Position numbers and translations under genes: made by a program. A DNA stretch of 36,937 bases from Microcaldota archaeon (lineage in GTDB: Archaea; Micrarchaeota; Micrarchaeia; Anstonellales; JAGGTN01), in the NCBI GenBank assembly GCA_021163645.1, contig JAGGTN010000002.1, positions 1 to 36,937 of the forward strand, given 5' to 3'. Every line of letters starts with the position of its first letter. Within the stretch, counting starts at the first letter, position 1. Positions 18,656 through 28,180 of this stretch are shown one piece after another. Under the pieces are notes generated by a model that had not been told where the DNA came from, did not search any database, and saw nothing but the letters and a program-made list of their open reading frames with translations.

Positions 18656-19936
18656 TCATGGTTTTGTAATCACTCTTAATGTATCTGGCTTCTTGAAGAC
18701 GTTTCCCATTTTTATTCCGATAATCATTTTTACTCCTTTTTCTGATGCAAGGTCAACCAGCCTTTGGGTTACTATTCCATCAAACACAATCATATCAATA
18801 TTATCTGTCTTTTCAAGCTCTTTAAGCATATCTCTGACTGGTACTTCCTTTATTAGATTGTGCTTTTTATCATAGAATTGTGTTTTAAGTGTGTTCTCGA
18901 GCTTGTTCAGCATATTCATTATGTCATCATACCTTAGTTCAGTATTATCCTTTGGGATAGTGCGTGATTGTGTATTTCTGCGCTCTTGCTTTTGTGTTCT
19001 CACTCTTTGCACTATACGCCTCTTAACGTCTTTTTTTATTTTATTTCTTTTCTGGGATGATGATTTTGTATGTTCTTCTTCTAGCTCAATTGGTTGGATG
19101 GAATGGATAGCTAGATACTGTTCAAGGGGGAGTTTATTCCTAATTGCTTTTATAATTTCTTTTCTTGCCAATTCTTCAACTTCTTTTCCATCAGGTGCTC
19201 GCGCCACGAAATCAATATCTGCCTTTGCTGCCAGGAGCTGTTTAAGTATAAGGTCTCCTCCTCGGTCACCGTCTAAGAAGACAGTGATCTCTTTTGTATG
19301 AGATAGATCAACAACACTTTTTGGCACTCTAGATGCTCCGCCAAGAGAGACAACATTGTTAATGCTACTTTTAAGCATATTGATAACATCAGCTCTTCCT
19401 TCAACTATGATTATTGAATCCTCTCTTCCTATATTAGGCCCAGATGGGAGTTTTTCTGGCCCAAAAGTAGATATCTCAGCAATTCTAACTTCATCACGTA
19501 CAAGGTTAGTAATTTCTCTGCTTTCAGGTATCTCAGTTTCATGCAACATTTTTAACAATTGTTTTGCCCTTTCGATAATTGCTTTACGTTTAACGTCTCT
19601 TGTATCCTCTACTTTCTGAACGCTTATTTTGGCATCGCAAGGACCTACCCTATCCACTGTTTCCAGAGCACCGGCAATAATACAAGTTTCTACCATATCT
19701 AAACTACTAGGCACTCTTATCTCACCAGTTGTCATTCCTTTTTTCTCTTCAAGGTTAACATGAATTCTTCCTATTCTCCCATTTTTTTGGAGTTCTCTCA
19801 AATCTAATTCTTCACCAAGTAATCCTTCTGTCTGGCCAAAAATTGCTCCAACTACATCTGGTTTTTCAACCAATCCATTAATCTTCACATTTGCATATAT
19901 AACATACTTTAAAGTATCTATGTATGTCTTTCCCAT
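18656..19936 (-). CDS. dnaG: Archaeal DnaG-like primase/exosome protein
   Basis: TOPRIM: SIIIVEGRADVINMLKSSINNVVSLGGASRVPKSVVDLSHTKEITVFLDGDRGGDLI. Confidence 0.95.
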   Translation of the reverse strand: MGKTYIDTLKYVIYANVKINGLVEKPDVVGAIFGQTEGLLGEELDLRELQKNGRIGRIHVNLEEKKGMTTGEIRVPSSLDMVETCIIAGALETVDRVGPCDAKISVQKVEDTRDVKRKAIIERAKQLLKMLHETEIPESREITNLVRDEVRIAEISTFGPEKLPSGPNIGREDSIIIVEGRADVINMLKSSINNVVSLGGASRVPKSVVDLSHTKEITVFLDGDRGGDLILKQLLAAKADIDFVARAPDGKEVEELARKEIIKAIRNKLPLEQYLAIHSIQPIELEEEHTKSSSQKRNKIKKDVKRRIVQRVRTQKQERRNTQSRTIPKDNTELRYDDIMNMLNKLENTLKTQFYDKKHNLIKEVPVRDMLKELEKTDNIDMIVFDGIVTQRLVDLASEKGVKMIIGIKMGNVFKKPDTLRVITKP

Positions 19937-19971
19937 ATACTCACCTCTGTTCTTTAAGCTATTTTATGCAT

Positions 19972-20226
19972 TCATGCGTTTGCATAGTTGTTAATTGTAT
20001 TATAGAATTCCTGCTCATCCATTTCAATGTGTATCTTTTTTCGTCTTCGTTTAAACCCTGAAATTATTCTGGTGGGTTTATGGGTAACCTTAGAGAAAAA
20101 GCGTTCTATTGAAAGATTAGCCTTGTTATTCTTAGCAGTCTCCTTCACATAAACAGTTATCTCTTTCTTAGAAACCTTTATTCTGTCATCTTTTGCGTTT
20201 GGAACTACTTTTACCCAAAAATCCAT
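19972..20226 (-). CDS. DUF167/YggU family protein
   Basis: FWVKVVPNAKDDRIKVSKKEITVYVKETAKNNKANLSIERFFSK...IISGFKRRRKKIHIE. Confidence 0.85.
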   Translation of the reverse strand: MDFWVKVVPNAKDDRIKVSKKEITVYVKETAKNNKANLSIERFFSKVTHKPTRIISGFKRRRKKIHIEMDEQEFYNTINNYANA

Positions 20227-20286
20227 TTATTCACCACTTATGTGATTATGATCACATGATTTATGAAATCCCTTTGAGCAGGAATG

Positions 20287-20358
20287 CGCCGTGCATTGTT
20301 GACTTCTCAATCATAATTTATCCAATTGGATAAACTCAAGCAGCCATCCATGCACAGC
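20287..20358 (-). ncRNA. Candidate structured ncRNA
   Basis: GTGCAT/ATGCAC outer helix, inner TGGCT/AGTCA, perfect palindrome TTTATCCAATTGGATAAA; TATA-like TTTTTAAA about 25 nt upstream on minus strand; locally GC-richer than surroundings. Confidence 0.4.
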
Positions 20359-20416
20359 TAAAATATTATGGTTGATGTAATTTAAAAATATTGTGGTTGG
20401 AAAAAATTAGGAATTC

Positions 20417-21022
20417 TTATTCTACTTCATCAGCACATTCTTTACATAATAATTTGCCTCTTACGAATCTTAAATCGGTTGAATAAGCCCCACATTCTTC
20501 GCAAGTTCCTGTAATATGTGTTTTTGTCCATTCTTCTGCAGTTAAAGGCATTTTTTCACTTGCGACATATGCACTTTCTCTGACAAGGGTTAAATATTCT
20601 GGGTAGATCGTGATTATGTCTGTATCTGTCACGATTCCTATTACAACATTCTTATCATTAACTACAGGGAGTTTACGAATGTTATATTTTCTCATAGCAT
20701 TTACCGCATCTTCAATAAGGCTACGTGCGCTTACAACTCGTAATGGTTTGCTCATTACTCTCCCCAATTTCGTTTTTTTAGAATTTTTGCCTTTCCCAAT
20801 AACTCTCCTTACGATATCTCTCTCAGTTACGATTCCAACAGCCTTCCCTCTGCTTAATACAATTACACTACCTATATTATTCCTTGACATCAATCTTGCC
20901 GCATCATAAACAGTATCAGTTGAACTGAGAGCGATAACACCTCTTTTCATTATATCTCCAACACGCAATTTTTCCATGCTAATGTAAGGGATATAATGTT
21001 TAAAATGTTTTCTACTTGGCAT
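20417..21022 (-). CDS. CBS-domain pair protein with C-terminal zinc ribbon
   Basis: Two CBS repeats (VGDIMKRGVIALSSTDTVYDAARLM..; RVMSKPLRVVSARSLIEDAVNAM..) and CEECGAYSTDLRFVRGKLLCKECA. Confidence 0.9.
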   Translation of the reverse strand: MPSRKHFKHYIPYISMEKLRVGDIMKRGVIALSSTDTVYDAARLMSRNNIGSVIVLSRGKAVGIVTERDIVRRVIGKGKNSKKTKLGRVMSKPLRVVSARSLIEDAVNAMRKYNIRKLPVVNDKNVVIGIVTDTDIITIYPEYLTLVRESAYVASEKMPLTAEEWTKTHITGTCEECGAYSTDLRFVRGKLLCKECADEVE

Positions 21023-21189
21023 AGTTTTGTTGTCATATGAATAAATTCTCTATACTTCTTTATTTTTCTGGTATTGTGGTGATTATTAAGTGTTTGACGG
21101 GTTCATTTGCGTTTATTCCTTATGTGTATTAAGTATAAAAATAGCTATGAACCGAGTGTTCGTATTATTCATTAACTTGATTAACTTAA

Positions 21190-21299
21190 TAACCAACCAG
21201 TCACCAACCCCCCAAAAAACAACCAACCAATCAAACAAAAAAATCAAAACCAAACCCCAACCCAACCAATCAAACAAATAAAAATCAGACAAACAAGGA
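21190..21299 (+). repeat. A/C-rich tract 2 with conserved tail
   Basis: AACCAACCAATCAAACAAAAAAATCAAAACCAAACCCCAACCCAA identical to tract 4; tail ATAAAAATCAGACAAACAAGGA. Confidence 0.88.
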
Positions 21300-21433
21300 A
21301 AAAATATTACGTAAAAATAACACTATCATTAATTCTTATGTTAATTTAGCTGTTGAAATGATACTGTAAATGATAATTCATATATGGCAATCTCCATTAC
21401 TGGTTGAAATATTTGCTGTATGTTTTAAACAAA

Positions 21434-21877
21434 CTAAACAATACTAAAAGTAGATTTTCCTCTTAAGATTATTGCTTTTGCCCCCAAATTTCTAGACTGC
21501 TTTTTAAGTAAGGTATCAGTGGTGCATACATAAATACATATCTTTCCTTTCATCATTTTATCTTTATTTGCTTTGATATATTCAAGAATCCATAAATCAG
21601 CATATTTAGTTCTTGGCAATGAATATCCAAAGATGTTCTTTACTTCTTTAACAATACCTTTTTTAATATACTCATTAATGATGTCTAAGATGAGTTTGCC
21701 AGGTTTGTTTTTCATGCTTATCAGTTCTTTCTTCACAACATAAGGTAATATTATTTTGATGTTTGAAATTCCGAAATTATCAATTATATACTCAATAACA
21801 TTAAGTTTCCTTTCAGTAATCATAAGTAAGATACTTGAATCAAGGATAAATATTCTCTCCATTACATCACCAAACAA
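21434..21877 (-). CDS. PIN-domain ribonuclease-like protein
   Basis: IFILDSSILLMI...ILPYVVKKELISM...KYADLWILEYI...VCTTDTLLKKQSRNLGAKAIILRG. Confidence 0.8.
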   Translation of the reverse strand: MFGDVMERIFILDSSILLMITERKLNVIEYIIDNFGISNIKIILPYVVKKELISMKNKPGKLILDIINEYIKKGIVKEVKNIFGYSLPRTKYADLWILEYIKANKDKMMKGKICIYVCTTDTLLKKQSRNLGAKAIILRGKSTFSIV

Positions 21878-21940
21878 AATAAGACAAAATTAAAATCAAA
21901 CAAAAATAAAAAAATGAAAAATAAGAATAATTTAATTTAC

Positions 21941-22171
21941 TTATCTTCTCCTTTTCTTGTAATTCTTCAATTTGGCTCTTTCGACATATCCTCTCTTTCC
22001 TAAATAATACATATAACCGGCTTCTTTATTTATCTTCTCAGAGCCAACTCTCTTTTTTCTTCCTCTTTTATTATGTTTCATAGGTGCTCTCCAAACATAG
22101 CCATCTTTTCCTACATAATAAAGATATCCATCTTCTCTAACAATCTTTTCTGTTCCTATTCTTTCTCCCAT
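21941..22171 (-). CDS. Small basic protein with tandem GYxYYxGKxGYV motif
   Basis: KIVREDGYLYYVGKDGYVWRAPMK and KINKEAGYMYYLGKRGYVERAKLK. Confidence 0.8.
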   Translation of the reverse strand: MGERIGTEKIVREDGYLYYVGKDGYVWRAPMKHNKRGRKKRVGSEKINKEAGYMYYLGKRGYVERAKLKNYKKRRR

Positions 22172-22434
22172 TCAAATCACCTCATAATAATTGAATATGT
22201 TAAAAGGATAATCTTTATAACCTTTTCTCTAACATCGACGTTACCCAGAGAGCAGTCTTTTTGAAAGAATTAATTATACTGGTGATAGGAATTATATATA
22301 AGAATACTCATATTAAACCTTTCATTTGGATAGTACAATTCAGAAATAATATTTTATTTATGACTAACCCTTCTTTAATGAATATCTAAGTCAATCATGA
22401 ATAAATAATTAATTCACAAATATTTTCATAGACA

Positions 22435-23598
22435 TTATGTATCTTTAACTAATTTATTTAAGTATTTGATTTCTTTATCATCAAGTTTAAGGATTTCTGA
22501 TATCTTTTTATTCTTTCTAATAAGTAATCCTACTAAGAATATCTCTCGCCTTTTTTTCCTTATAGAACCATGTAATATGCTTTTCATCTTTATTGCGATT
22601 GACTTCTCGATTGATCTATCTGTTTTTGACCGCCCCATTTTTTTAATATATGATGGATACGAATACTTAATAAACCTAAATGATGGATGAACCTTAGATA
22701 ATGATACACCCGCAAGCATAAGGTCGTTAGAATATCTCAGCATAGTCCAGTATTGTCTTCTGTATATTCTTCCATCAAAAACATCTGCACGTGATAGGTA
22801 ATCAAATGCATTTACCAACACATAGCCAGAATATACAGTGGGAATATTCTCATCTATCCACATTTTCAGTGTATTGTGGTCAATATTTGAATTGAATGAT
22901 ACCTTTCTAACATTATTATAATCCATAGTAAGAAAAATAGTTTTCATAATCTCGAATATTTCCATCTTTCTATCGCGAAATGATTTTGGATTTTTCGCTT
23001 CCAGGTCATTCAAAGCAGCCCTCACGTCTCCTTTAGCATTCTTAGCAATAGTCACTAAATCAGTCTCAGATATTCTATATCCTTCTTTATTTGCGATATC
23101 CCTTAATAAGCTAGCTATTGCCTGCCAATTTACTCGCTTTAGAGTTATTGGTATACACAAAGACCTTAAAGGCAAGATTTTTTTATCCCACAAATTTAAA
23201 GCAGTTAGGATTATTGGTTGATTACTGTCTTTCAATATCCTTGCAACAGCTGATATCCCTCCTCTATCAATGGAGAATGTTTGGTCAATATCATCAATTA
23301 ATATAAGTTTTCTGGATGCAAACAAAGATGCATTAACACTTGCGGACCCTATTATTTTTTCAACCTTCTCCTTGTCCCTAAAATCACTCGCGTTCATTTC
23401 AACAATATCCCATTTAAATTCATTCTTTATGGCATGTGCGATTGATGTTTTACCTACTCCTGAGGGCCCAGTTATCATTAATGGTCTTCTTTTCTTATTG
23501 CGCTCCCAGTCAAACACCCATTCGATGATCTTGTTTATCTGATCTCTATTGCCTATAATTTCTTTTACTTTATTTGGCCGGTATTTTTCAACAAGCAT
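22435..23598 (-). CDS. rfcL: Replication factor C large subunit
   Basis: LVEKYRPNKVKEIIGN, GPSGVGKTSIAHAI, LILIDDIDQ, GDVRAALNDLEA. Confidence 0.93.
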   Translation of the reverse strand: MLVEKYRPNKVKEIIGNRDQINKIIEWVFDWERNKKRRPLMITGPSGVGKTSIAHAIKNEFKWDIVEMNASDFRDKEKVEKIIGSASVNASLFASRKLILIDDIDQTFSIDRGGISAVARILKDSNQPIILTALNLWDKKILPLRSLCIPITLKRVNWQAIASLLRDIANKEGYRISETDLVTIAKNAKGDVRAALNDLEAKNPKSFRDRKMEIFEIMKTIFLTMDYNNVRKVSFNSNIDHNTLKMWIDENIPTVYSGYVLVNAFDYLSRADVFDGRIYRRQYWTMLRYSNDLMLAGVSLSKVHPSFRFIKYSYPSYIKKMGRSKTDRSIEKSIAIKMKSILHGSIRKKRREIFLVGLLIRKNKKISEILKLDDKEIKYLNKLVKDT

Positions 23599-23876
23599 GT
23601 TATTATTATTGCTAGGTTAAATTAAAAAAGATAAGCATGGATAATATCTATTAAATATGCTTATATGAAATGATTATAAGGAATTCGGCATTGCATCTTT
23701 AGTAGCGATAGATACAAAACAGAATTTCAATGTTATTTGTTGTAATGTGGACAACAATAAATCTGGATTTATGATCATATGTGTAATGATAGCTGTATCA
23801 TGATTTATACTTTATATATAACAACAAAAGTTTATATTGTTTATAAAAATCAAGGAGCAGTAAAAAATAAGGTGTT

Positions 23877-25052
23877 TTGATGATTATAGGAGTTTGCGGT
23901 GCACCAAATAAAGGTAAAACAACATTCTTCAATGCTTTAACGCTTGCCGGAGCAGATATAGCAGATTATCCATTTACTACGATAGAACCAAATAAAGGTG
24001 TCACCTATGCTCGTTCAGAATGCCCATGCAAAGAATTTAATGTTAAATGTAATCCAAGGCATGGAAGATGTATTGATGGAGTAAGATATATACCAATAAC
24101 CATTATTGATATTGCTGGTCTTGTTCCAGGTGCGTATGAGGGAAGAGGACTCGGTAACAAATTCTTAACAGATATCTCTCAGGCAGATGCACTTATTCAG
24201 GTAATAGATGCTTCTGGGAAGACGGATCTGGAAGGCAAACCAGTATCAGAACCATTCGATCCATCTGAAGAGATAATATTTCTTAGGAATGAATTATCAT
24301 ATTGGTTGAAATCAATTCTCGATAGGAACTGGAGCAAGATAAGAAGGAAGAGTATTAAGAACATAAGCGAAATTTTATTGGGCCTTAAGATAAAAGAGAG
24401 AGATGTTGAGAGCGTTGCTAAAGAGTTGGGATTGAGAATTGATAATATCGCTTGGTCTGATGAGGAAAGATTAGAATTTTCGAAACGTCTACTTCAAATA
24501 AGCAAACCATTAATTGTCGCAGCCAACAAAGCAGATATAAAAGGAGTAGCTGAAAATATTGAGAAATTAAGAGAGAGATTTGAGGGGCAAGGAGTGAAGA
24601 TAATCCCTACATCCGCAATGCTCGAACTGGCCTTGCGCAAAGCTGCATCTTCTGGATTGATAAGATATTCACCAGGAGCGGGCAGGTTCATTGTTTTAGG
24701 CAAACCATCACCCAAACAAAAGAAGGGGTTAGAGTTTGCCCAGAAATTTCTTGAGCAAAATGGTTCTACTGGTGTGCAGGAAGTGATTGATACGGTCGTG
24801 TTTGATATTTTAGATATGATTGTTGTGTACCCTGTTGAAGACGAATCAAAACTTTCCGATTCCAAAGGTAACATTCTTCCAGATGCAGTTCTTCTTAAAA
24901 GAGGTTCAACAGCACTCGACCTTGCATTTAAGATACATTCAGATATTGGTGAGAGTTTTATTGGTGCTGTTGATGTTAGAACTCATAAAAGAAAAGGTAA
25001 AGATTATGTCCTCAAAGATAAGGATATTTTGAAAATTCAATTTAAACACTGA
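23877..25052 (+). CDS. YchF/OLA1-related GTPase with C-terminal TGS domain
   Basis: GVCGAPNKGKTTFFNALTLAGADIADYPFTTIEPNKGV; DIAGLVPGAYEGRGLGNKFL; AANKAD; C-terminal KRGSTALDLAFKIHSDIGESF. Confidence 0.92.
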   Translation: MMIIGVCGAPNKGKTTFFNALTLAGADIADYPFTTIEPNKGVTYARSECPCKEFNVKCNPRHGRCIDGVRYIPITIIDIAGLVPGAYEGRGLGNKFLTDISQADALIQVIDASGKTDLEGKPVSEPFDPSEEIIFLRNELSYWLKSILDRNWSKIRRKSIKNISEILLGLKIKERDVESVAKELGLRIDNIAWSDEERLEFSKRLLQISKPLIVAANKADIKGVAENIEKLRERFEGQGVKIIPTSAMLELALRKAASSGLIRYSPGAGRFIVLGKPSPKQKKGLEFAQKFLEQNGSTGVQEVIDTVVFDILDMIVVYPVEDESKLSDSKGNILPDAVLLKRGSTALDLAFKIHSDIGESFIGAVDVRTHKRKGKDYVLKDKDILKIQFKH

Positions 25053-25069
25053 TTTCAAAAAGCAATTCA

Positions 25070-25383
25070 CTTTCCAAGCCAAACCCACCACCCCCAAAAA
25101 CCAAACCCCAAACAAATAAAACTAATCATCACCAACCAATCATCCAACCCAAAAAAAATAATCCAATCCAAATCAAACCAAACCAACCCAATCCAAATCA
25201 AACCCACCACCCCAAACCAATCATCACCAACCCAATCAATAAAAAAAGAACCATCCCAAAAACCAACCAACCAAAACCCAAAATCAACCCCAAAAACCAA
25301 CCAATCAAACAACCCAACCACCCCAACCACCCCAAAAAACAAATAAAACCAACCAAAATCAGGCAAACAAGGATAGAACATAA
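25070..25383 (+). repeat. A/C-rich tract 3 with conserved tail
   Basis: About 310 bp nearly G-free on plus strand; tail AAAATCAGGCAAACAAGGATAGAACATAA. Confidence 0.9.
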
Positions 25384-25771
25384 AATGAGAAATTTAAACT
25401 CCTGCGTTAATAATTCAATAAACTTAAAAATATATCTATTTATATACACTTACATTTATATTTAGTATTTATGGATAAGATTATGAATTCATTTTGACAC
25501 GTTTAACACGTAATTCATTTTAATGAATATCTAGTTATCTGATATTAAACATCTGGGAAAAGGAAAAGGGAAATAAATGTTGAAAAAGAAATAAAATAAA
25601 GAGGCACATAAAAGATTTAATGAGAAATAGAAGTAGATATTTTAACAAAAGAATAATAATGCGATTTAAATTTATGAACATGTTATTGGTCACATAAAGT
25701 TTTAATTTTCATACTCAATAAAAAATTGGAAAATGAGGGGGATAGTCAAATTAGTGTTGTGATATTAAATT

Positions 25772-27235
25772 ATGAGAGAGAGGGTGAGTGTTATGAAGGA
25801 TAAAAAAGTAAAGATAAATAATCTAAATTTAAATTATCTAATTTTTAGTATTTTCTTAGTCATGATATTTTTTAGCGGGATGTTCATTTTTGGTTGTACT
25901 TATAACAATGAAAATAATACGTATGCTAAATTCATTGATTCTATAAGTAAACAATACAATTTGACCGCTTATAATATTACTTATGATGTAAATGATGATG
26001 GATTGGAGTATAATTTAAACATAATCAAGTATGAAAGTGATTGGAGAGTAGGATACGAATATCCTTTTGCTAAGATAGCATTTTATAGCATAAACAGCAC
26101 TCCTTACGCATGTGCTGAAAGAGAAGGAAAAAGATATTGTTCTGATATAAGTAGTGCTAACTTTTCCGATAAAGGATATCATCTTGCTGAATCACAGATA
26201 GTATTCGGAAAGGATATTGATTATACTATTAAGCTGTATGACACTCTTAATAACCATAGTGCACTTAGTATAAAACAAGTGGATTCAGGAAATATTATCA
26301 ATAGACCAGTTAATTGTTTCGAGCTTGAATTAGATTATAGTAAATTATCTACCAATGAGCTTAATAAGTTAGGGATACCACCAACTAGTAATTTGGTTAT
26401 GCTATATAAGAATATAACGCAAAAATTGTGTTATGATAATGAAACAGGGATCCTTTTATCAACCAATTTCTCTTACATGTATAATGGGCATATGTTCGAT
26501 ATATCTAAAAAAGCAACATCCTTCTCAACGCAACCATTCCAAAACAGTATAAAGATAGATAAAGAGTTAGAACATTATAATGTGTTAAAACCTGTATATA
26601 ATGATATCACCAATGATTGGGTTACATATTACAGATGTTCATTTGAGAATGATACTGATACTTGCCTACGCGATAAATCGTTTGAGAATAAAAATTCTAA
26701 ATTCTGCAAGTTGATAAAGGATACACATAAGAGGAATAGTTGTTATACCCGAGCCATCTCTTATGACAATAACCCTTCATTATGTGAAAACATAGAAGAT
26801 TCCCAGAATGACCGAGATTCATGTTATTATTTATACGTGTATTATTTTGGAAACAAATCTTATTGTAAAGAAATAATCAATGATACTATAAGGAATGATT
26901 GTGAAAATTTGGAAATTACTCCTGCTCAACCCCATAAATCTGAATGCTCAGTTGATGCGGATTGTGGAGTCAAAGGAAAATTTGGAGAGTTTTGTGTACC
27001 AATCAATAAAACAATAACAATTGATGAGAAAAAACCATGGAAGAAAATTTATGGATGTTATAACAAAACTACTTGTGGTTGCATTGATGGTGAATGTAGA
27101 TGGACTCCAACAGATGATTTTGTAGATTGCATAGATACAGTTGAGAATGAAGAAATCTTAAAGATACTTAATACAAAGCATAATAATCAAACCAATGTAA
27201 CAGCTAACCAATCAACCAATCAAACAAGTGGTTAA
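25772..27235 (+). CDS. Lipoprotein with Cys-rich C-terminal region
   Basis: Lipobox MFIFGCTY; repeated C-containing segments CKLIKDTHKRNSCYTRAI / CENIEDSQNDRDSCYYLYV / CKEIINDTIRNDC. Confidence 0.7.
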   Translation: MRERVSVMKDKKVKINNLNLNYLIFSIFLVMIFFSGMFIFGCTYNNENNTYAKFIDSISKQYNLTAYNITYDVNDDGLEYNLNIIKYESDWRVGYEYPFAKIAFYSINSTPYACAEREGKRYCSDISSANFSDKGYHLAESQIVFGKDIDYTIKLYDTLNNHSALSIKQVDSGNIINRPVNCFELELDYSKLSTNELNKLGIPPTSNLVMLYKNITQKLCYDNETGILLSTNFSYMYNGHMFDISKKATSFSTQPFQNSIKIDKELEHYNVLKPVYNDITNDWVTYYRCSFENDTDTCLRDKSFENKNSKFCKLIKDTHKRNSCYTRAISYDNNPSLCENIEDSQNDRDSCYYLYVYYFGNKSYCKEIINDTIRNDCENLEITPAQPHKSECSVDADCGVKGKFGEFCVPINKTITIDEKKPWKKIYGCYNKTTCGCIDGECRWTPTDDFVDCIDTVENEEILKILNTKHNNQTNVTANQSTNQTSG

Positions 27236-27304
27236 ACAACCAAGAGCATAAGGGGAGGATGACATGTCATGATTTTAATTCTTTTTTTATGTTAGATTTT
27301 GATT

Positions 27305-27391
27305 CTCCCTTAACTTGTATGATATCATATCTTGTTTGCAAGCATCACTTTGCCAAAATGAAATTTAATCCAATATAAAATCTAATTTCAT
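27305..27391 (+). repeat. Dispersed ~87 bp repeat with terminal inverted repeat, copy A
   Basis: ATGATATCATATCTTGTTTGCA(A)GCATCACTTTGCCAAAATGAAATTTAATCCAATATAAAATCTAATTTCAT shared with 32267-32355. Confidence 0.92.
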
Positions 27392-27666
27392 GAGCGACAA
27401 CTCCTTTACGAACGTGTTCAATGAGTAGGACGCTTTTTCTTTCTCGTCTTTATTTAAGAAGGAATAATATTTGATTACAAGAAAAGATTTGATTGCAAGA
27501 GAAATCATACTTTGCTCAGGGCAATCTCTCTATATCCAGCTTTGCTTGCTCACCATGAACTGAATGTTCATATTATTCAGCCGGTAACATCCTTACAAAT
27601 TTGAATTCGCATTTCATCATTAAACATAAACAGAAAACTTAATAATCAATACGTATAATACATATT

Positions 27667-28092
27667 ATGGAATTGATAGTAAATACAAATAAGAAGATTG
27701 AATTTATTGACATTACTGATAAGGTGAATATGATGGTTCATAATTCGGCTCATCGTTCTGGCATTTGTATTGTTTATGTTCCTCATACTACAGCTGCGTT
27801 GATGGTGAATGAATTCGAACCCCATATCGTTCAGGATTACAAAACCTTTTACATGAACCTAACCAATCCAAACCTTACCAATCCATTAGAGCAAGAAAAT
27901 GAACATAAGATTAAATACCAACATAATGAGATAGATAATAATGCAGAATCCCATTTATTATCATCGCTTATTGGTCCATCTAAGCAATTTATTGTTAAGG
28001 ATAAACATATAATTTTAGGTACATGGCAGAGAATAATACTATGCGAATTTGACGGCCCAAGGGAAAGGCATATCATTATTGAGATACAATGA
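27667..28092 (+). CDS. YjbQ/UPF0047 family protein
   Basis: SGICIVYVPHTTAALMVNEFEP...AESHLLSSLIGPSKQFIV...LGTWQRIILCEFDGPRERHIIIEI. Confidence 0.92.
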   Translation: MELIVNTNKKIEFIDITDKVNMMVHNSAHRSGICIVYVPHTTAALMVNEFEPHIVQDYKTFYMNLTNPNLTNPLEQENEHKIKYQHNEIDNNAESHLLSSLIGPSKQFIVKDKHIILGTWQRIILCEFDGPRERHIIIEIQ

Positions 28093-28180
28093 ACACTAAC
28101 ATAACAATTCTCAAGTTATCTAAAAAGCAAAAGAAAAAATAACAGGTAAAATGCTCATAAATTCATTTTGATGATTTAAA

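Noticed and set aside
18693-19619. Plus ORFs antisense to dnaG
   Set aside because: Overlap a strongly supported conserved gene; no domain signature
25067-25449. Minus-strand ORFs over A/C tract 3 and at 32805-33044 that look like hydrophobic W/G-rich membrane proteins
   Set aside because: Product of the G/T-rich complement; similarity between them (CSILVCLI) is explained by the conserved DNA tail
27520-27640. Possible C/D-box sRNA upstream of yjbQ (ATGATGA and CTGA present on minus strand)
   Set aside because: Spacing between boxes is far too long and there is no terminal stem
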